This document shows positions 6,433 to 14,687 of a stretch of DNA of 42,214 bases, in pieces; the stretch's first letter is position 1, and each line of letters begins with the position of its first letter. The stretch is from Nitrospinaceae bacterium. Lineage in GTDB: Bacteria; Nitrospinota; Nitrospinia; Nitrospinales; VA-1. Below the pieces are notes generated by a model, which saw only the letters and a list, made by a program, of their open reading frames with translations, was not told the DNA's origin and searched no databases. Both the position numbers and the translations under genes were made by a program. The stretch is from the NCBI GenBank assembly GCA_029261475.1, contig JAJDBG010000073.1, forward strand, positions 1 to 42,214, in the 5' to 3' direction.

Positions 6433-8607
6433 TTAGTAGTCGTCGAAGTCGTTTAGGGTGCGTCTATTGATTTTTCCACTGCTGATAGAGCCAAGACCTT
6501 TCAGGTTTATGCCGAGTAAAAATCTGGTTTCATCTCTCTGAGTGCTACCCGTTCCGAGTGTTCTTTGAACAAAATCCAACGTGAATCCCCAGCAAGAACA
6601 TTTTGCATCGTACAACAAACTGAGATCATTTTCACGAAAAGTGCTGGATTGCTCGTCGTAGCGGGCACTGTATTTTGCGCGCCATCCTTTTTTGAAAGCC
6701 CAGTCCAGAGTCCCATTCAAGAACGTATTTTGATCTCGGGAGTAACGACGCTCTAATAGCATGGTTAGAGACGGGCTTGCTTTAACTCCTAATTCAAAGT
6801 TAAAAGAGTCGAGTCGATTTCGGTGGACATCGTATTCGGTGTCAAAATTCATGACCAGTGATTCTGTAGGGCGACTGTCCAAATCGAATCTCAGGTTTGA
6901 AAAGGGGCGGTTGGATTCGGGCGATGGAGCGCGTTCGGCTTCACGCAAATCATAGGACTGGCTGACGATAAAGCGCAGGATTTGCCGGGTTTGTTCTATT
7001 CCATCTTCTCCTGTTTCTTTGCTTAATAGACGTTGTGTCAATGAGTAGGACAACACACTTTGAGGGTCGATTTGGTCGACGTTGTCAAATACGCGGATTT
7101 TATCTCGGTCATCGCTGTCTATATTGGGGATGTAGTCAAACGTCATCCGTGGTTCGATGACATGCTTATAGGCTCCATATTTTCCCTCATCAGCCTGAAA
7201 TATTTTGTTGAATTTGGGGCCTTGGAGAACAGCTCGAAAGTCCAGTGATTCTCTTGAAAAGCCAGAAAGCTCTTTGTTTGTACTGTCCAGACCTTTGCTG
7301 TACCAGGTTTCTCTCAAGCCCAAAGTAGGGGTGAAGGCAAGCCAGGAAGTAGGATTGAGGGAAAAGCTGATTTGGGGGTGAAAATCAACACGCTGTACGT
7401 TGAAATTATTGTCAATGAGTGGATTTGTGTTTAAATCTACTAAAAAAGAGGAAATGCTGGATTCTTGATTAAAAAACACATCCATTTTACCGATTCGTAT
7501 TCGCTGGGTTTTAAAGGTGATTTGGGGAAGTTGTCCAAATGTATCATCACGGTCAAGTTGAGAGCTGTCCCTGTAGCGGAATAAAACATCCAAAGAGTTA
7601 TCGGTCCAGGATTTGATGAGTGATGCGTACGAATCGGTTTGGCGTCGTGTACGCTCGCTGGTATCATCCTGAAATGTTTTATTAAAGCTGTTGTCGCTTT
7701 CCAGATCGAGTTTGCCGGAGAGATTGAATCCGTTGGCAAAGTTTTGATTGTGAGTCATATCGACTTTCCAGAACTGCGCTCCGCTATCATCATCCAAAAA
7801 GAAACCGCTAAACTTTCCATTAATATCCTTTGTTGGAGTGTAGCGGTATTCCAATCCAGGTCGTACGCCTCGTTTGCTGAGATAATCGACAAAGACGGTG
7901 GCGTCAGACCAAGGATTGATCGCCCAAAAGTAGGAATTGCTGACGGTGAATCCATCGGTGTTACTGGTTCCTATGGAAGGGATCAACAGTCCCGATTTAC
8001 GGGTTTGATCCATGGGAATATAGCCGGCGGGCAGATAAAGGATTGGAATGTCTCGGACTTTGAACTGAGCGCCTTCGATCCAGACACGATCGTGGCGTTT
8101 GATATCCATCAATTCGGTTTCGATGGACCAATCGGGTATAGTTCCTCTACAGGTGGTGAAGGCACCTTCATTGAGAATATAGCGGTCGTTAGAAACCCGT
8201 TTTATTTTTTTCGCGCGTACGAAATAAGTATCGGCGATAGATCCTGTGGCCTGAGAGATGAAGCCGGTTTCGGATTTCATATCAAATCGAGTGCGCTTGG
8301 ATTTGAACTTTGTCCCGTCGGGGGTGACGAGGGAAACATTTCCGACAGCTTCTCCTCTTCCGGTTTGAGTATTGATAGTCACTTTATGAGCTTTTAGAAT
8401 TCGCCCTTGATACTCTATAATTACCTTACCCCAAGCCCGTATCGTGTCTTTTCCTCCACTTTTAGTGACATGATTGGCGGAAATTTGTAGAGGGATGGCT
8501 TGTTGTTCTGACTCAGTTACCGCGCTTGTTTCGCTATGAGCGATTGTTGAGAGAAGCGTCAATGCCAAGGTCAGTAGCATCCATATGTTTTTTGTGCTTT
8601 TTTTCAA
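6433..8607 (-). CDS. lptD: LPS-assembly outer-membrane protein LptD
   Basis: 724 aa, close to the family length (E. coli 784). LptD inserts lipopolysaccharide into the outer leaflet with LptE. A signal peptide covers residues 1-25 (KKSTK, then a Leu-rich core, then SETSA). An OstA-like domain follows (AWGKVIIEYQGRILKAHKV, VTPDGTKFKS, residues ~40-150), with DIPILYLPAGYIPMD, and then the C-terminal barrel. Cys153 (TTCRG) and a C-x-C pair near residue 675 (DAKCSCWGF) can form the inter-domain disulfides; E. coli has adjacent Cys-Cys there. The start is TTG at 8607, needed to give the signal peptide its basic n-region; the next in-frame ATG (8580) lacks it. The first 74 nt overlap folC, suggesting translational coupling. 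Confidence 0.93.
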   Translation of the reverse strand: MKKSTKNIWMLLTLALTLLSTIAHSETSAVTESEQQAIPLQISANHVTKSGGKDTIRAWGKVIIEYQGRILKAHKVTINTQTGRGEAVGNVSLVTPDGTKFKSKRTRFDMKSETGFISQATGSIADTYFVRAKKIKRVSNDRYILNEGAFTTCRGTIPDWSIETELMDIKRHDRVWIEGAQFKVRDIPILYLPAGYIPMDQTRKSGLLIPSIGTSNTDGFTVSNSYFWAINPWSDATVFVDYLSKRGVRPGLEYRYTPTKDINGKFSGFFLDDDSGAQFWKVDMTHNQNFANGFNLSGKLDLESDNSFNKTFQDDTSERTRRQTDSYASLIKSWTDNSLDVLFRYRDSSQLDRDDTFGQLPQITFKTQRIRIGKMDVFFNQESSISSFLVDLNTNPLIDNNFNVQRVDFHPQISFSLNPTSWLAFTPTLGLRETWYSKGLDSTNKELSGFSRESLDFRAVLQGPKFNKIFQADEGKYGAYKHVIEPRMTFDYIPNIDSDDRDKIRVFDNVDQIDPQSVLSYSLTQRLLSKETGEDGIEQTRQILRFIVSQSYDLREAERAPSPESNRPFSNLRFDLDSRPTESLVMNFDTEYDVHRNRLDSFNFELGVKASPSLTMLLERRYSRDQNTFLNGTLDWAFKKGWRAKYSARYDEQSSTFRENDLSLLYDAKCSCWGFTLDFVQRTLGTGSTQRDETRFLLGINLKGLGSISSGKINRRTLNDFDDY

Positions 8608-9883
8608 AATAAGTTTTAGCTTCCGAAACGGTGTGTAATGAACCGGTGATGCATACTATATCGTCATCTTGAACAATACTTTCAATTGCCTCGATGGCTT
8701 TTCCAATTTCTGGAATGATTGTGATTTCCAGATTATTTTGTTTCCCCAGAATTACTTTCAATTGCTCGGGAGTTTCGCTCCTATCGACTTCGGGTTTCAC
8801 CAGAATGAGTTGATCTGCCCATTGTGAGAGAATTTCCATCATTTCCTTGACGGGTTTGTCCTTCATAACGCCAAAAATAGCCTTGCGTTTGCCCTTCACC
8901 GGAAAGGTTTTGCCTAGTGTTTCTGTCAGATTTTTGACAGCAGAAGGGTTGTGGGCGCAGTCGAGAATGATCAAAGGTTTTTGAGACCAGACTTCGAGCC
9001 TTCCGGGCCAATGAGTTGAGTTCAATCCTTCCGTACAGGTCTTTGTTGTTATTGATGGAAATGTTTCTGACAATATCCGACAGATTTTTAAGGCCAGGCC
9101 TGCATTTTCGGCTTGATGCTTGCCGAGAAGAGGTAGGCGAAGGCTGGATATTTTGTAATTGGTTTCCTCAAATTCGATTTTCTGTTCGTGAGTATTGGTG
9201 TCTAAAATACGAACTTGGAAGTCCGATCCCTGTCGAAACAGGGTTGCTGATTTTTCTATCGCCATATCTTTGATTATTTTAAAGATTGACTCATCACTTA
9301 TATTAGCAAGAACCGTACCTCGGTTTTTTATAATGGAGGCTTTTTCAAAGGCAATTTGCTGTAGATCATCTCCCAAATACTGGGTGTGATCTTTTGAAAT
9401 GGAAGTGATCACTGCAATCTCGGGCTGACATACGTTGGTTGCATCCAAGCGACCTCCCAAACCTACTTCCAGAATATTGATTTCTGTTTTTTGTTCGGCA
9501 AAATAGATGAAGGCTATTACTGTGGTAAACTCAAAAAAGGTCGGGGTCAGATTAAGTTTTTGGGCCGTATTGTGGATGCGTTGTACGATTTCTTTTAAAT
9601 TCGGCAGGGAGATGGGCTTGCCTTTTACGCGAATTCGTTCGCTGAAATCGAGCAGGTGAGGCGAGGTGAAGAGCCCGGTCTTTATTCCAGAGCTGCGGCA
9701 AATGGATTCGGTCATTGCGGCTACAGAGCCTTTTCCATTTGTACCCGCGATATGTATACTTGGAATACTTAAATGAGGGTCGCCAAACTCTGCCAACAAT
9801 CGAGTTACATTATCCAGACCGAGTTTTATCCCAGTTTCGGACAGGCCGAACAAATAGTTTAGTATGCCTTCTTTCGAGTTCAT
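8534..9883 (-). CDS. folC: Folylpolyglutamate synthase / dihydrofolate synthase
   Basis: 449 aa, normal for FolC, a Mur-ligase-type enzyme that adds glutamate to dihydropteroate or folates. The P-loop GTNGKGS is at residues 47-53, followed by TSPHLLDFSERIRV, FFEFTTVIAF, ILEVGLGGRLDATNV, SISKDHTQYLG, HWPGRLEVW and LDCAHNPSAVKNL. The C-terminal TGSLHTVSEAK is typical. The last 24 residues run through the start of lptD in another frame. It is the first gene of folC-lptD-pyrE. No promoter was identified with confidence in 9884-10018. Confidence 0.95.
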   Translation of the reverse strand: MNSKEGILNYLFGLSETGIKLGLDNVTRLLAEFGDPHLSIPSIHIAGTNGKGSVAAMTESICRSSGIKTGLFTSPHLLDFSERIRVKGKPISLPNLKEIVQRIHNTAQKLNLTPTFFEFTTVIAFIYFAEQKTEINILEVGLGGRLDATNVCQPEIAVITSISKDHTQYLGDDLQQIAFEKASIIKNRGTVLANISDESIFKIIKDMAIEKSATLFRQGSDFQVRILDTNTHEQKIEFEETNYKISSLRLPLLGKHQAENAGLALKICRILSETFPSITTKTCTEGLNSTHWPGRLEVWSQKPLIILDCAHNPSAVKNLTETLGKTFPVKGKRKAIFGVMKDKPVKEMMEILSQWADQLILVKPEVDRSETPEQLKVILGKQNNLEITIIPEIGKAIEAIESIVQDDDIVCITGSLHTVSEAKTYFEKKHKKHMDATDLGIDASLNNRS

Positions 9884-10018
9884 GGGGTAATCGCTAATAA
9901 GCGAATGGAGGTAGGGATTGGTTTATGGGGGATTGCTTTGGTCTGATTTATCAGCTTATAATTCTAGCAAAGAACGGTGAAGTGTTGCCTAAATTTTTTT
10001 TAATGTTAGGGGAGATTT

Positions 10019-10639
10019 ATGTCGGTATTGAGTGAAGTATTACCTGGAATTTGGAAGTGGTCGGTTTTTTCGGAGGAAAAAGGTTTGAATTTTAACGGTC
10101 ATTTTTTGATTCAGGGGGATGAATCGGTTTTGATAGATCCGCCGGAACTGGATGCCCAAGGTTTGCAGGATTTGCATGTTTTGATTGAAAGACATCCCGA
10201 TGCTATTCCGCAAGCTATTTTACTCACCAACGCACATCACGACCGATATTCTTTTGAGTTGGGCAAGCAGTTGTCGTTGCCCATCTTTATCAATGCAAAA
10301 GATGCTGAGCTTTTAGATGGACCTTCAACAAAATTATTTGTAGATGGCGACACTTTGTTTTGTGGCTTGAAGGTTATAAACTTTGAAAATCAGAAAACGC
10401 TAGGAGAGTCTGCTTTTTTTCTGGAAGATCCAGGTATTTTATTCATAGGGGATGCTGTGATAAGTAAGGTGCCAGGAAAAGTTGGCCTTCTGCCTAAGGA
10501 CAAATACCAGGATATTGAGTCAGCGAAAAAAGGACTATTGGTTTTGAAAGATGTGGATTTCGAAACTTTATTGCTTGGGGATGGAGAGCCTATTCTTACT
10601 GGGGCGAAAGAGACTGTGCTATCATTTTTGAATGAATGA
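10019..10639 (+). CDS. Metallo-beta-lactamase-fold protein with degraded metal site
   Basis: 206 aa with the MBL layout: a beta-rich N-terminus, the strand SVLIDPPELD, the LLTNAHHDR region, GILFIGDAV, and a C-terminal LLLGDGEPIL. The HxHxDH signature reads Asn71-Ala72-His73-His74-Asp75-Arg76, so the first and last His are replaced. The usual G-H-T-x-G segment reads QKTLGES and the last family His is Asp (GDGEP). The Asp of GDAV is kept. It is probably not a normal binuclear hydrolase and may be a binding or structural homologue. A GGGGA-like ribosome site precedes the ATG. The gene converges with the CBS-domain gene, 5 nt apart. It is not damaged. Confidence 0.7.
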   Translation: MSVLSEVLPGIWKWSVFSEEKGLNFNGHFLIQGDESVLIDPPELDAQGLQDLHVLIERHPDAIPQAILLTNAHHDRYSFELGKQLSLPIFINAKDAELLDGPSTKLFVDGDTLFCGLKVINFENQKTLGESAFFLEDPGILFIGDAVISKVPGKVGLLPKDKYQDIESAKKGLLVLKDVDFETLLLGDGEPILTGAKETVLSFLNE

Positions 10640-10644
10640 AGGGG

Positions 10645-11262
10645 TCAGCCTATTCTTGAAAGATCTAAAATTTGGGCGAGTTCGTATATCTCTTCGTCTT
10701 CCGCACATTTGCAGATTTCTTCCCAACTGGCATCTCGCGCGATGGCTTTTGCCGTTGGACTGTCACTTTTCAAATGGTCTTTCATTTCATTAAGAAGGTC
10801 CTGGACCAAGGTCACGAAACTTTCTTTTCCTTCTCTACAGTCGTAGCGACTCCAGAATTTGGGAATGGGATCAACGGGCTTGGCAGAGTTTTGGAAAAAG
10901 TAGGAGGCAAGGTGCTTCAGCTTTAGAATGCCGATCGGTTTGCCATCTTCCATGACGGTGAGACCTCGAATGTTCTTCTCGACCATGAGGTGAAGGGCAT
11001 CTTTCATACTTCCATCGTGGTTGATGGTTATAAGAGGTTTGCTGGTAATTTCTGAGACCGAGGTTTTTGAGCAGTCCAATGCTTGAGCAACAGCTTTGTA
11101 GAGGAAATCGGTAGAAGTTGCAATCCCGCTGTGGTCACCGTTTTTTGTGACAATAAGAATATCTACTTTTTTCTCAGCCATCAACTTAGCCGCTGATGTG
11201 ATGGAAAGGTTCTCATCAACGAAAACCAAATTTTTATCTATATGCTCAATGATCTCATTCAT
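10645..11262 (-). CDS. Tandem CBS-domain protein
   Basis: 205 aa from the ATG at 11262; a GTG at 11271 in the same frame would add three residues, and neither has a clear ribosome site. Two CBS motifs occupy the first ~125 residues (LSITSAAKLMAEKKVDILIV / GIATSTDFLYKAV, then GSMKDALHLMVEKNIRGLTV / GILKLKHLASYF). CBS pairs bind adenine nucleotides and regulate partner domains or channels. The remaining ~80 residues are charged, helical-looking and end IYELAQILDLSRIG; I do not recognise them. No catalytic domain is fused. The partner is unknown. Confidence 0.8.
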   Translation of the reverse strand: MNEIIEHIDKNLVFVDENLSITSAAKLMAEKKVDILIVTKNGDHSGIATSTDFLYKAVAQALDCSKTSVSEITSKPLITINHDGSMKDALHLMVEKNIRGLTVMEDGKPIGILKLKHLASYFFQNSAKPVDPIPKFWSRYDCREGKESFVTLVQDLLNEMKDHLKSDSPTAKAIARDASWEEICKCAEDEEIYELAQILDLSRIG

Positions 11263-11414
11263 AGGATTCACTTTTAAAAAATAATTATTCCAGTGTTTGT
11301 ATGATAACCAAGGGTATCCTTATTGAATATATTCGCTAAGGTCCCTAATTTGTTGTCTAGAAGTAAAAAATGAGATCAGATTAATACAATTTTGTAATGC
11401 ATTGCTCTACAAAT

Positions 11415-12023
11415 TTAACTCATTTCCAATGCTTCTTCGAACTTTATTTTTGGGAAACAATCCAGGTCAGAAATTGGACTGCAGTTGTATACCTTGACGT
11501 TGGTTGATTCAAGGATCTTTGCTCCAAGGGTCAAGGTTTTTCTCATTCTTGGGAATTCTGTTTGCTCATGGTTTTGAGTTCTAAAATCAATTCCAAAGAA
11601 ATGGGTTTTATTTTTGTCATGCCGCAAATCCAGCCCAAGAAAAAATATATTTTTAAACCCCATATAAACCGCAACTTGCAGGGCAAAGTAGGAAACAGTA
11701 TAGCCTGAATAGATACCTTCTTCAAGGTCGAAGCTGAACCCCTCCCCACCTAGAAATTTGAGTTCCAATCCCCAAGGTCTGTCTTCAAGTGTGAATAACT
11801 GGCTGACATTTCTTAATAGCTCGGGATACATTTGAAACAGACGATGATCCATAGTGCAATGATAATCAGGGCTGGGGTAAACTAAAACAGATCGGTTCAG
11901 CCCCATTACCATGCGGTTTTTTAGCATTGAAAAGTCGATCAAGCTCAAAGAAGTACCCGATGCCATAATGAAGATATTCTTCCCGCTGTGTATATTTTTA
12001 TAACTTTTTATTTGATGCATCAT
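11415..12023 (-). CDS. DUF115/sialyltransferase-like Rossmann protein (glycan-related)
   Basis: 202 aa. KNIFIMASGTSLSLIDFSML near the N-terminus is the usual nucleotide-binding start of DUF115 / motility-accessory-factor and CstI-like sialyltransferase families. MGLNRSVLVYPSPDYH, SGYTVSYFALQVAVYMGF and NIFFLGLDLRHD fit the next conserved strands of that fold. Such proteins handle nucleotide-activated sugars, including nonulosonic acids on surface glycans or flagellin. It starts one nucleotide after the stop of the sialidase-like gene, so the two are one unit. Length is short for a full transferase. The exact substrate is unknown; family assignment is moderate. Confidence 0.6.
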   Translation of the reverse strand: MMHQIKSYKNIHSGKNIFIMASGTSLSLIDFSMLKNRMVMGLNRSVLVYPSPDYHCTMDHRLFQMYPELLRNVSQLFTLEDRPWGLELKFLGGEGFSFDLEEGIYSGYTVSYFALQVAVYMGFKNIFFLGLDLRHDKNKTHFFGIDFRTQNHEQTEFPRMRKTLTLGAKILESTNVKVYNCSPISDLDCFPKIKFEEALEMS

Positions 12024-12024
12024 C

Positions 12025-12966
12025 TCAGCAATATTGGGATGAGTCTAGTTGAATATATTGAATGTATTTTCGATTATGAGTGTAAACGCCGTGAATTGTA
12101 TTATTATTTCCGGCAAGAAAATTGGGATATGAGACCTCAACTTCTGAATTATCCAGATGGATTGGTTCTTCCCAAGTGTTCCCGCCATCTCGTGAAATAC
12201 TACTGCTCAAAGGGAAACGTTTCTGACCATCTGTGGGATTATAGATCATTACAATATTCCCTCGTACAGTAAAAGCGGAAATGCCCGACAGTGGATTGGG
12301 TAGGGGGGTCTGCGTAGGAATTGACCAATAGCGTCCTTGATCGGTGGAAAAACTTTTCCAAATTCGTCTGGGGTCTGTGTGAGGACGAAAAAAGAGTGAC
12401 AAGAGCCCAGAACTTTCCTGCACAATAGTGGACTGTATTATATCACTGTGTTCAAATCGGTAATATTCTTCCCATGTGGTGTAGGGAGGGATGCTTTTCA
12501 AAAGCACGGACTGTCTATTTACTTCATCATAGGCCGGAAGTAGGTAAGAGCCATCATCAAGTTGTACAGGAGGGTGGCGAATCATCATTCCCGGAATATT
12601 GAAGATTTGAACAATGGGTGACCAGGTGAGGCCATTGTCGTCTGAAAATATTTTATTTATATAGGCTTGGTTCCAATAAATTCCTTTTAAAATCACAAAC
12701 ATCAGATGGATTCTTCCACTGGGTTCCTGAAAAAGAAGAGGATTCCCTGTCGAATAATTCGTAGGTCGTACCAGTACCTTACTCAAATCCCAATTACTGT
12801 TGCTTGCTGTCTGCCTTGCTGTGACGATGGATGCCTCTGCATATTCATTTTCCGGGTATGCGTACCAAGTGATGAGAAGATCGTTAGACTGTGTTTCCAA
12901 AATAGTTGGGCAGTGACAATAAGCCCCCGTATTTACCGGATTGTGCAGTCGATTACTTGTGAGCAT
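12025..12966 (-). CDS. BNR-repeat sialidase-like protein
   Basis: 313 aa with the layout of the bacterial BNR/exo-alpha-sialidase family (PF13088-like): CPTILETQSNDLLITWYAY, TGNPLLFQEPSGRIHLMFV, RHPPVQLDDGSYLLPAYDE, IQSTIVQESSGLLSLFFRP, PLPNPLSGISAFTV. Asp-box blades are SDDNGLTW, STDQGRYW and SRDGGNTW. It has no signal peptide, so it is either cytoplasmic or starts further upstream; no better start was seen. Members hydrolyse or bind terminal acidic sugars, although many are uncharacterised. It is co-transcribed with a DUF115/sialyltransferase-like gene (1-nt gap), consistent with work on one acidic glycan. Catalysis is not shown. Confidence 0.7.
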   Translation of the reverse strand: MLTSNRLHNPVNTGAYCHCPTILETQSNDLLITWYAYPENEYAEASIVTARQTASNSNWDLSKVLVRPTNYSTGNPLLFQEPSGRIHLMFVILKGIYWNQAYINKIFSDDNGLTWSPIVQIFNIPGMMIRHPPVQLDDGSYLLPAYDEVNRQSVLLKSIPPYTTWEEYYRFEHSDIIQSTIVQESSGLLSLFFRPHTDPRRIWKSFSTDQGRYWSIPTQTPLPNPLSGISAFTVRGNIVMIYNPTDGQKRFPLSSSISRDGGNTWEEPIHLDNSEVEVSYPNFLAGNNNTIHGVYTHNRKYIQYIQLDSSQYC

Positions 12967-13283
12967 AGTGATATGTAATCGGCGAATATCATTTCAACCG
13001 ATTGTCGTTTTTGTGAATGATGCTTCTAACATGATAAGGCAAAAAACTACGATTTATAACGTTTGCCTTTTTCTCAGAGAGAGTTTACTTGATTTGTATT
13101 ATTTGCAAAAGGGATTTGTAAAAAGGGATCGTACGAAGTGTTTTGGCGGAGAAATGACTCGTTATGGCATGGGTTATTTTTGACGTGGAGGGGAAATGCA
13201 AGGAGCAGTAGCTAGGCTTAAAACTAAAGTTGAGACCCGTCGGGAGAACAGCGAAGGATACTTCTCTACTTAATGATCAACTT
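12967..13283. other. Intergenic region, no gene supported
   Basis: 317 nt between the sialidase-like gene and the end of the sulfur operon. Both short open frames here lack ribosome sites and coding-like composition. No terminator with a T-run, tRNA or clear promoter was seen. Confidence 0.5.
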
Positions 13284-13610
13284 TTATTGAGAAGGAAGAA
13301 AGGGGAGGGCCAAGTTCTCGACGGTCTTACCATTTTTGATATGTTCTTGCAAAATGGTTTTCATTTCGTCTTCGCTCTTGGGGGAGTACCAGACATCGTC
13401 GGGGTAGACGACCATCGCGGGGCCGTGTTGACAGGCATCCAGGCACCCCGCCTTGTTAACACGAACTTTCCCCTTGAGTCCATTTTGGTGTACCCAGTCT
13501 TTTGCTAAGTCGAGCATGCCGTTTGCCCCACGTTTGACGCAACTTCCACGTGGATCGCCTTCTTTACGTTCGTTGTTACAAATAAAAAGATGTTTTTGAA
13601 AACGGGGCAT
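13284..13610 (-). CDS. Thioredoxin-like [2Fe-2S] ferredoxin
   Basis: 108 aa. Cys11 and Cys24 (FICNN, GSCVKRG) and Cys56 and Cys60 (KAGCLDACQHGP) have the C-x12-C...C-x3-C spacing of thioredoxin-like 2Fe-2S ferredoxins. PAMVVYPDDVWY matches the family's strand after the cluster. It should carry one [2Fe-2S] cluster and shuttle electrons in the cytoplasm, or pass sulfur. It is the last gene of the cysK-thrC-moaD-moeB-cysM set, 12 nt after the CysM-like gene, which hints at a role in sulfur assimilation; the partner enzyme is not evident. Confidence 0.88.
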   Translation of the reverse strand: MPRFQKHLFICNNERKEGDPRGSCVKRGANGMLDLAKDWVHQNGLKGKVRVNKAGCLDACQHGPAMVVYPDDVWYSPKSEDEMKTILQEHIKNGKTVENLALPFLPSQ

Positions 13611-13622
13611 AGTGAATGGGAA

Positions 13623-14621
13623 TCAGGTATCCGCTTTAGGGATTTTGTGTCCGTGAGTTTCTGCGTACTCTTTGTATTTCCCAAAATTCACATAGCAACG
13701 GTCGCAACTGTCGGGGAATATAGTGACGATCACGCCTTTTTTGATGCGTGAGGCCAATTCCAAGGCACCGACCATAGCTCCGGCAGAGGATTGACCCACC
13801 AATATGCCTTCCTCTTGCTCGAGAGTTTCGACCATCGCATAAGCATCTTCAGTTGCTACAGATATTTTTCCGTCGAGTTCGTCTTCCTTATAAATGCCCG
13901 GGACGATTGAGGAATCCATATGTTTCAATCCTTCAATGCCGTGCAATTCCTCGGCGGGTTCCAATGCATAACAAAGAATATTCTTATTGAACTCGCGGAG
14001 ACGTCGAGTGTTTCCCATGATAGTGCCGCCTGTTCCTATCCCCGCGGCAAAATGGGTGATGCGTCCGTTGGTTTGTTCCCATATTTCACAAGCCGTAGTG
14101 TTGTAATGAGCTTTCCAGTTGGAGTCATTATTATACTGATCGGGCATGAAATATTGGTCGGGATTCTCGTTGTAAATTTTCTTGGCTAGTCGGATGGCAC
14201 CATCAGAGCCTTCAAAAGGACTGGATTGTACGATTTCAGCACCGTAGAAATCGGCCATCAATCCCTTACGTTCCTTGCATACATTGGCGGCCATGACAAG
14301 TTTGACTTTATAGCCCTTGAGTTTGCCGATCAAGGCGTAGGCGATACCGGTGTTTCCAGAAGTTGAGTCAAGGATGGTTTTGTCTTTGGTGAGTTGACCA
14401 GAAATTTCGCCATCAAGGATCATTTGCAGAGCCGGACGGGATTTCACAGAGCCGCCTGCATTACGCCATTCCGCTTTTGCGTATATTTCTACGTCCGGAT
14501 AGTTCCGCCCCACATGTTGCATTTTCAGAAGTGGGGTATTGCCAATTTTTTTGAGAACCCCTTCATCGGTGATGAGAGGGCAGGTCGGCGTCTGGACTTC
14601 TTCAGGTATGGATACGTTCAT
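13623..14621 (-). CDS. PLP-dependent cysteine synthase, CysM-like (possibly protein-thiocarboxylate dependent)
   Basis: 332 aa, fold-type II PLP enzyme. Lys60 in NAGGSVKSRP is the PLP-binding Lys; STSGNTGIA is the substrate-phosphate loop; GIGTGGTI binds the PLP phosphate. It differs from the nearby CysK: SVKSRP instead of SVKDR, a longer N-terminus (TPTCPLITDE), and PDSCDRCYVNFGKY with a C-x2-C pair where CysK has PDTGERY. The K-S/D-R-P-A form resembles mycobacterial CysM, which takes sulfur from the thiocarboxylated carrier CysO. A MoaD-like carrier and an E1-like activating enzyme directly precede it in the operon, supporting that route. Ordinary O-acetylserine sulfhydrylase activity remains possible. 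Confidence 0.85.
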   Translation of the reverse strand: MNVSIPEEVQTPTCPLITDEGVLKKIGNTPLLKMQHVGRNYPDVEIYAKAEWRNAGGSVKSRPALQMILDGEISGQLTKDKTILDSTSGNTGIAYALIGKLKGYKVKLVMAANVCKERKGLMADFYGAEIVQSSPFEGSDGAIRLAKKIYNENPDQYFMPDQYNNDSNWKAHYNTTACEIWEQTNGRITHFAAGIGTGGTIMGNTRRLREFNKNILCYALEPAEELHGIEGLKHMDSSIVPGIYKEDELDGKISVATEDAYAMVETLEQEEGILVGQSSAGAMVGALELASRIKKGVIVTIFPDSCDRCYVNFGKYKEYAETHGHKIPKADT

Positions 14622-14687
14622 CGTCTATCTGGTAGAGCCTGAAATATTATCGGGCAATGGGTTATTGCTTAATGATTTTATTTTACG

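Noticed and set aside
7639-8397. 252-codon plus-strand open frame opposite lptD
   Set aside because: It is wholly antisense to a clear lptD, has no ribosome site, and its translation has no domain-like pattern.
12941-13183. 80-codon plus-strand frame in the gap at 12967-13283
   Set aside because: It overlaps the 5' end of the sialidase-like gene and lacks coding-like composition or a ribosome site.
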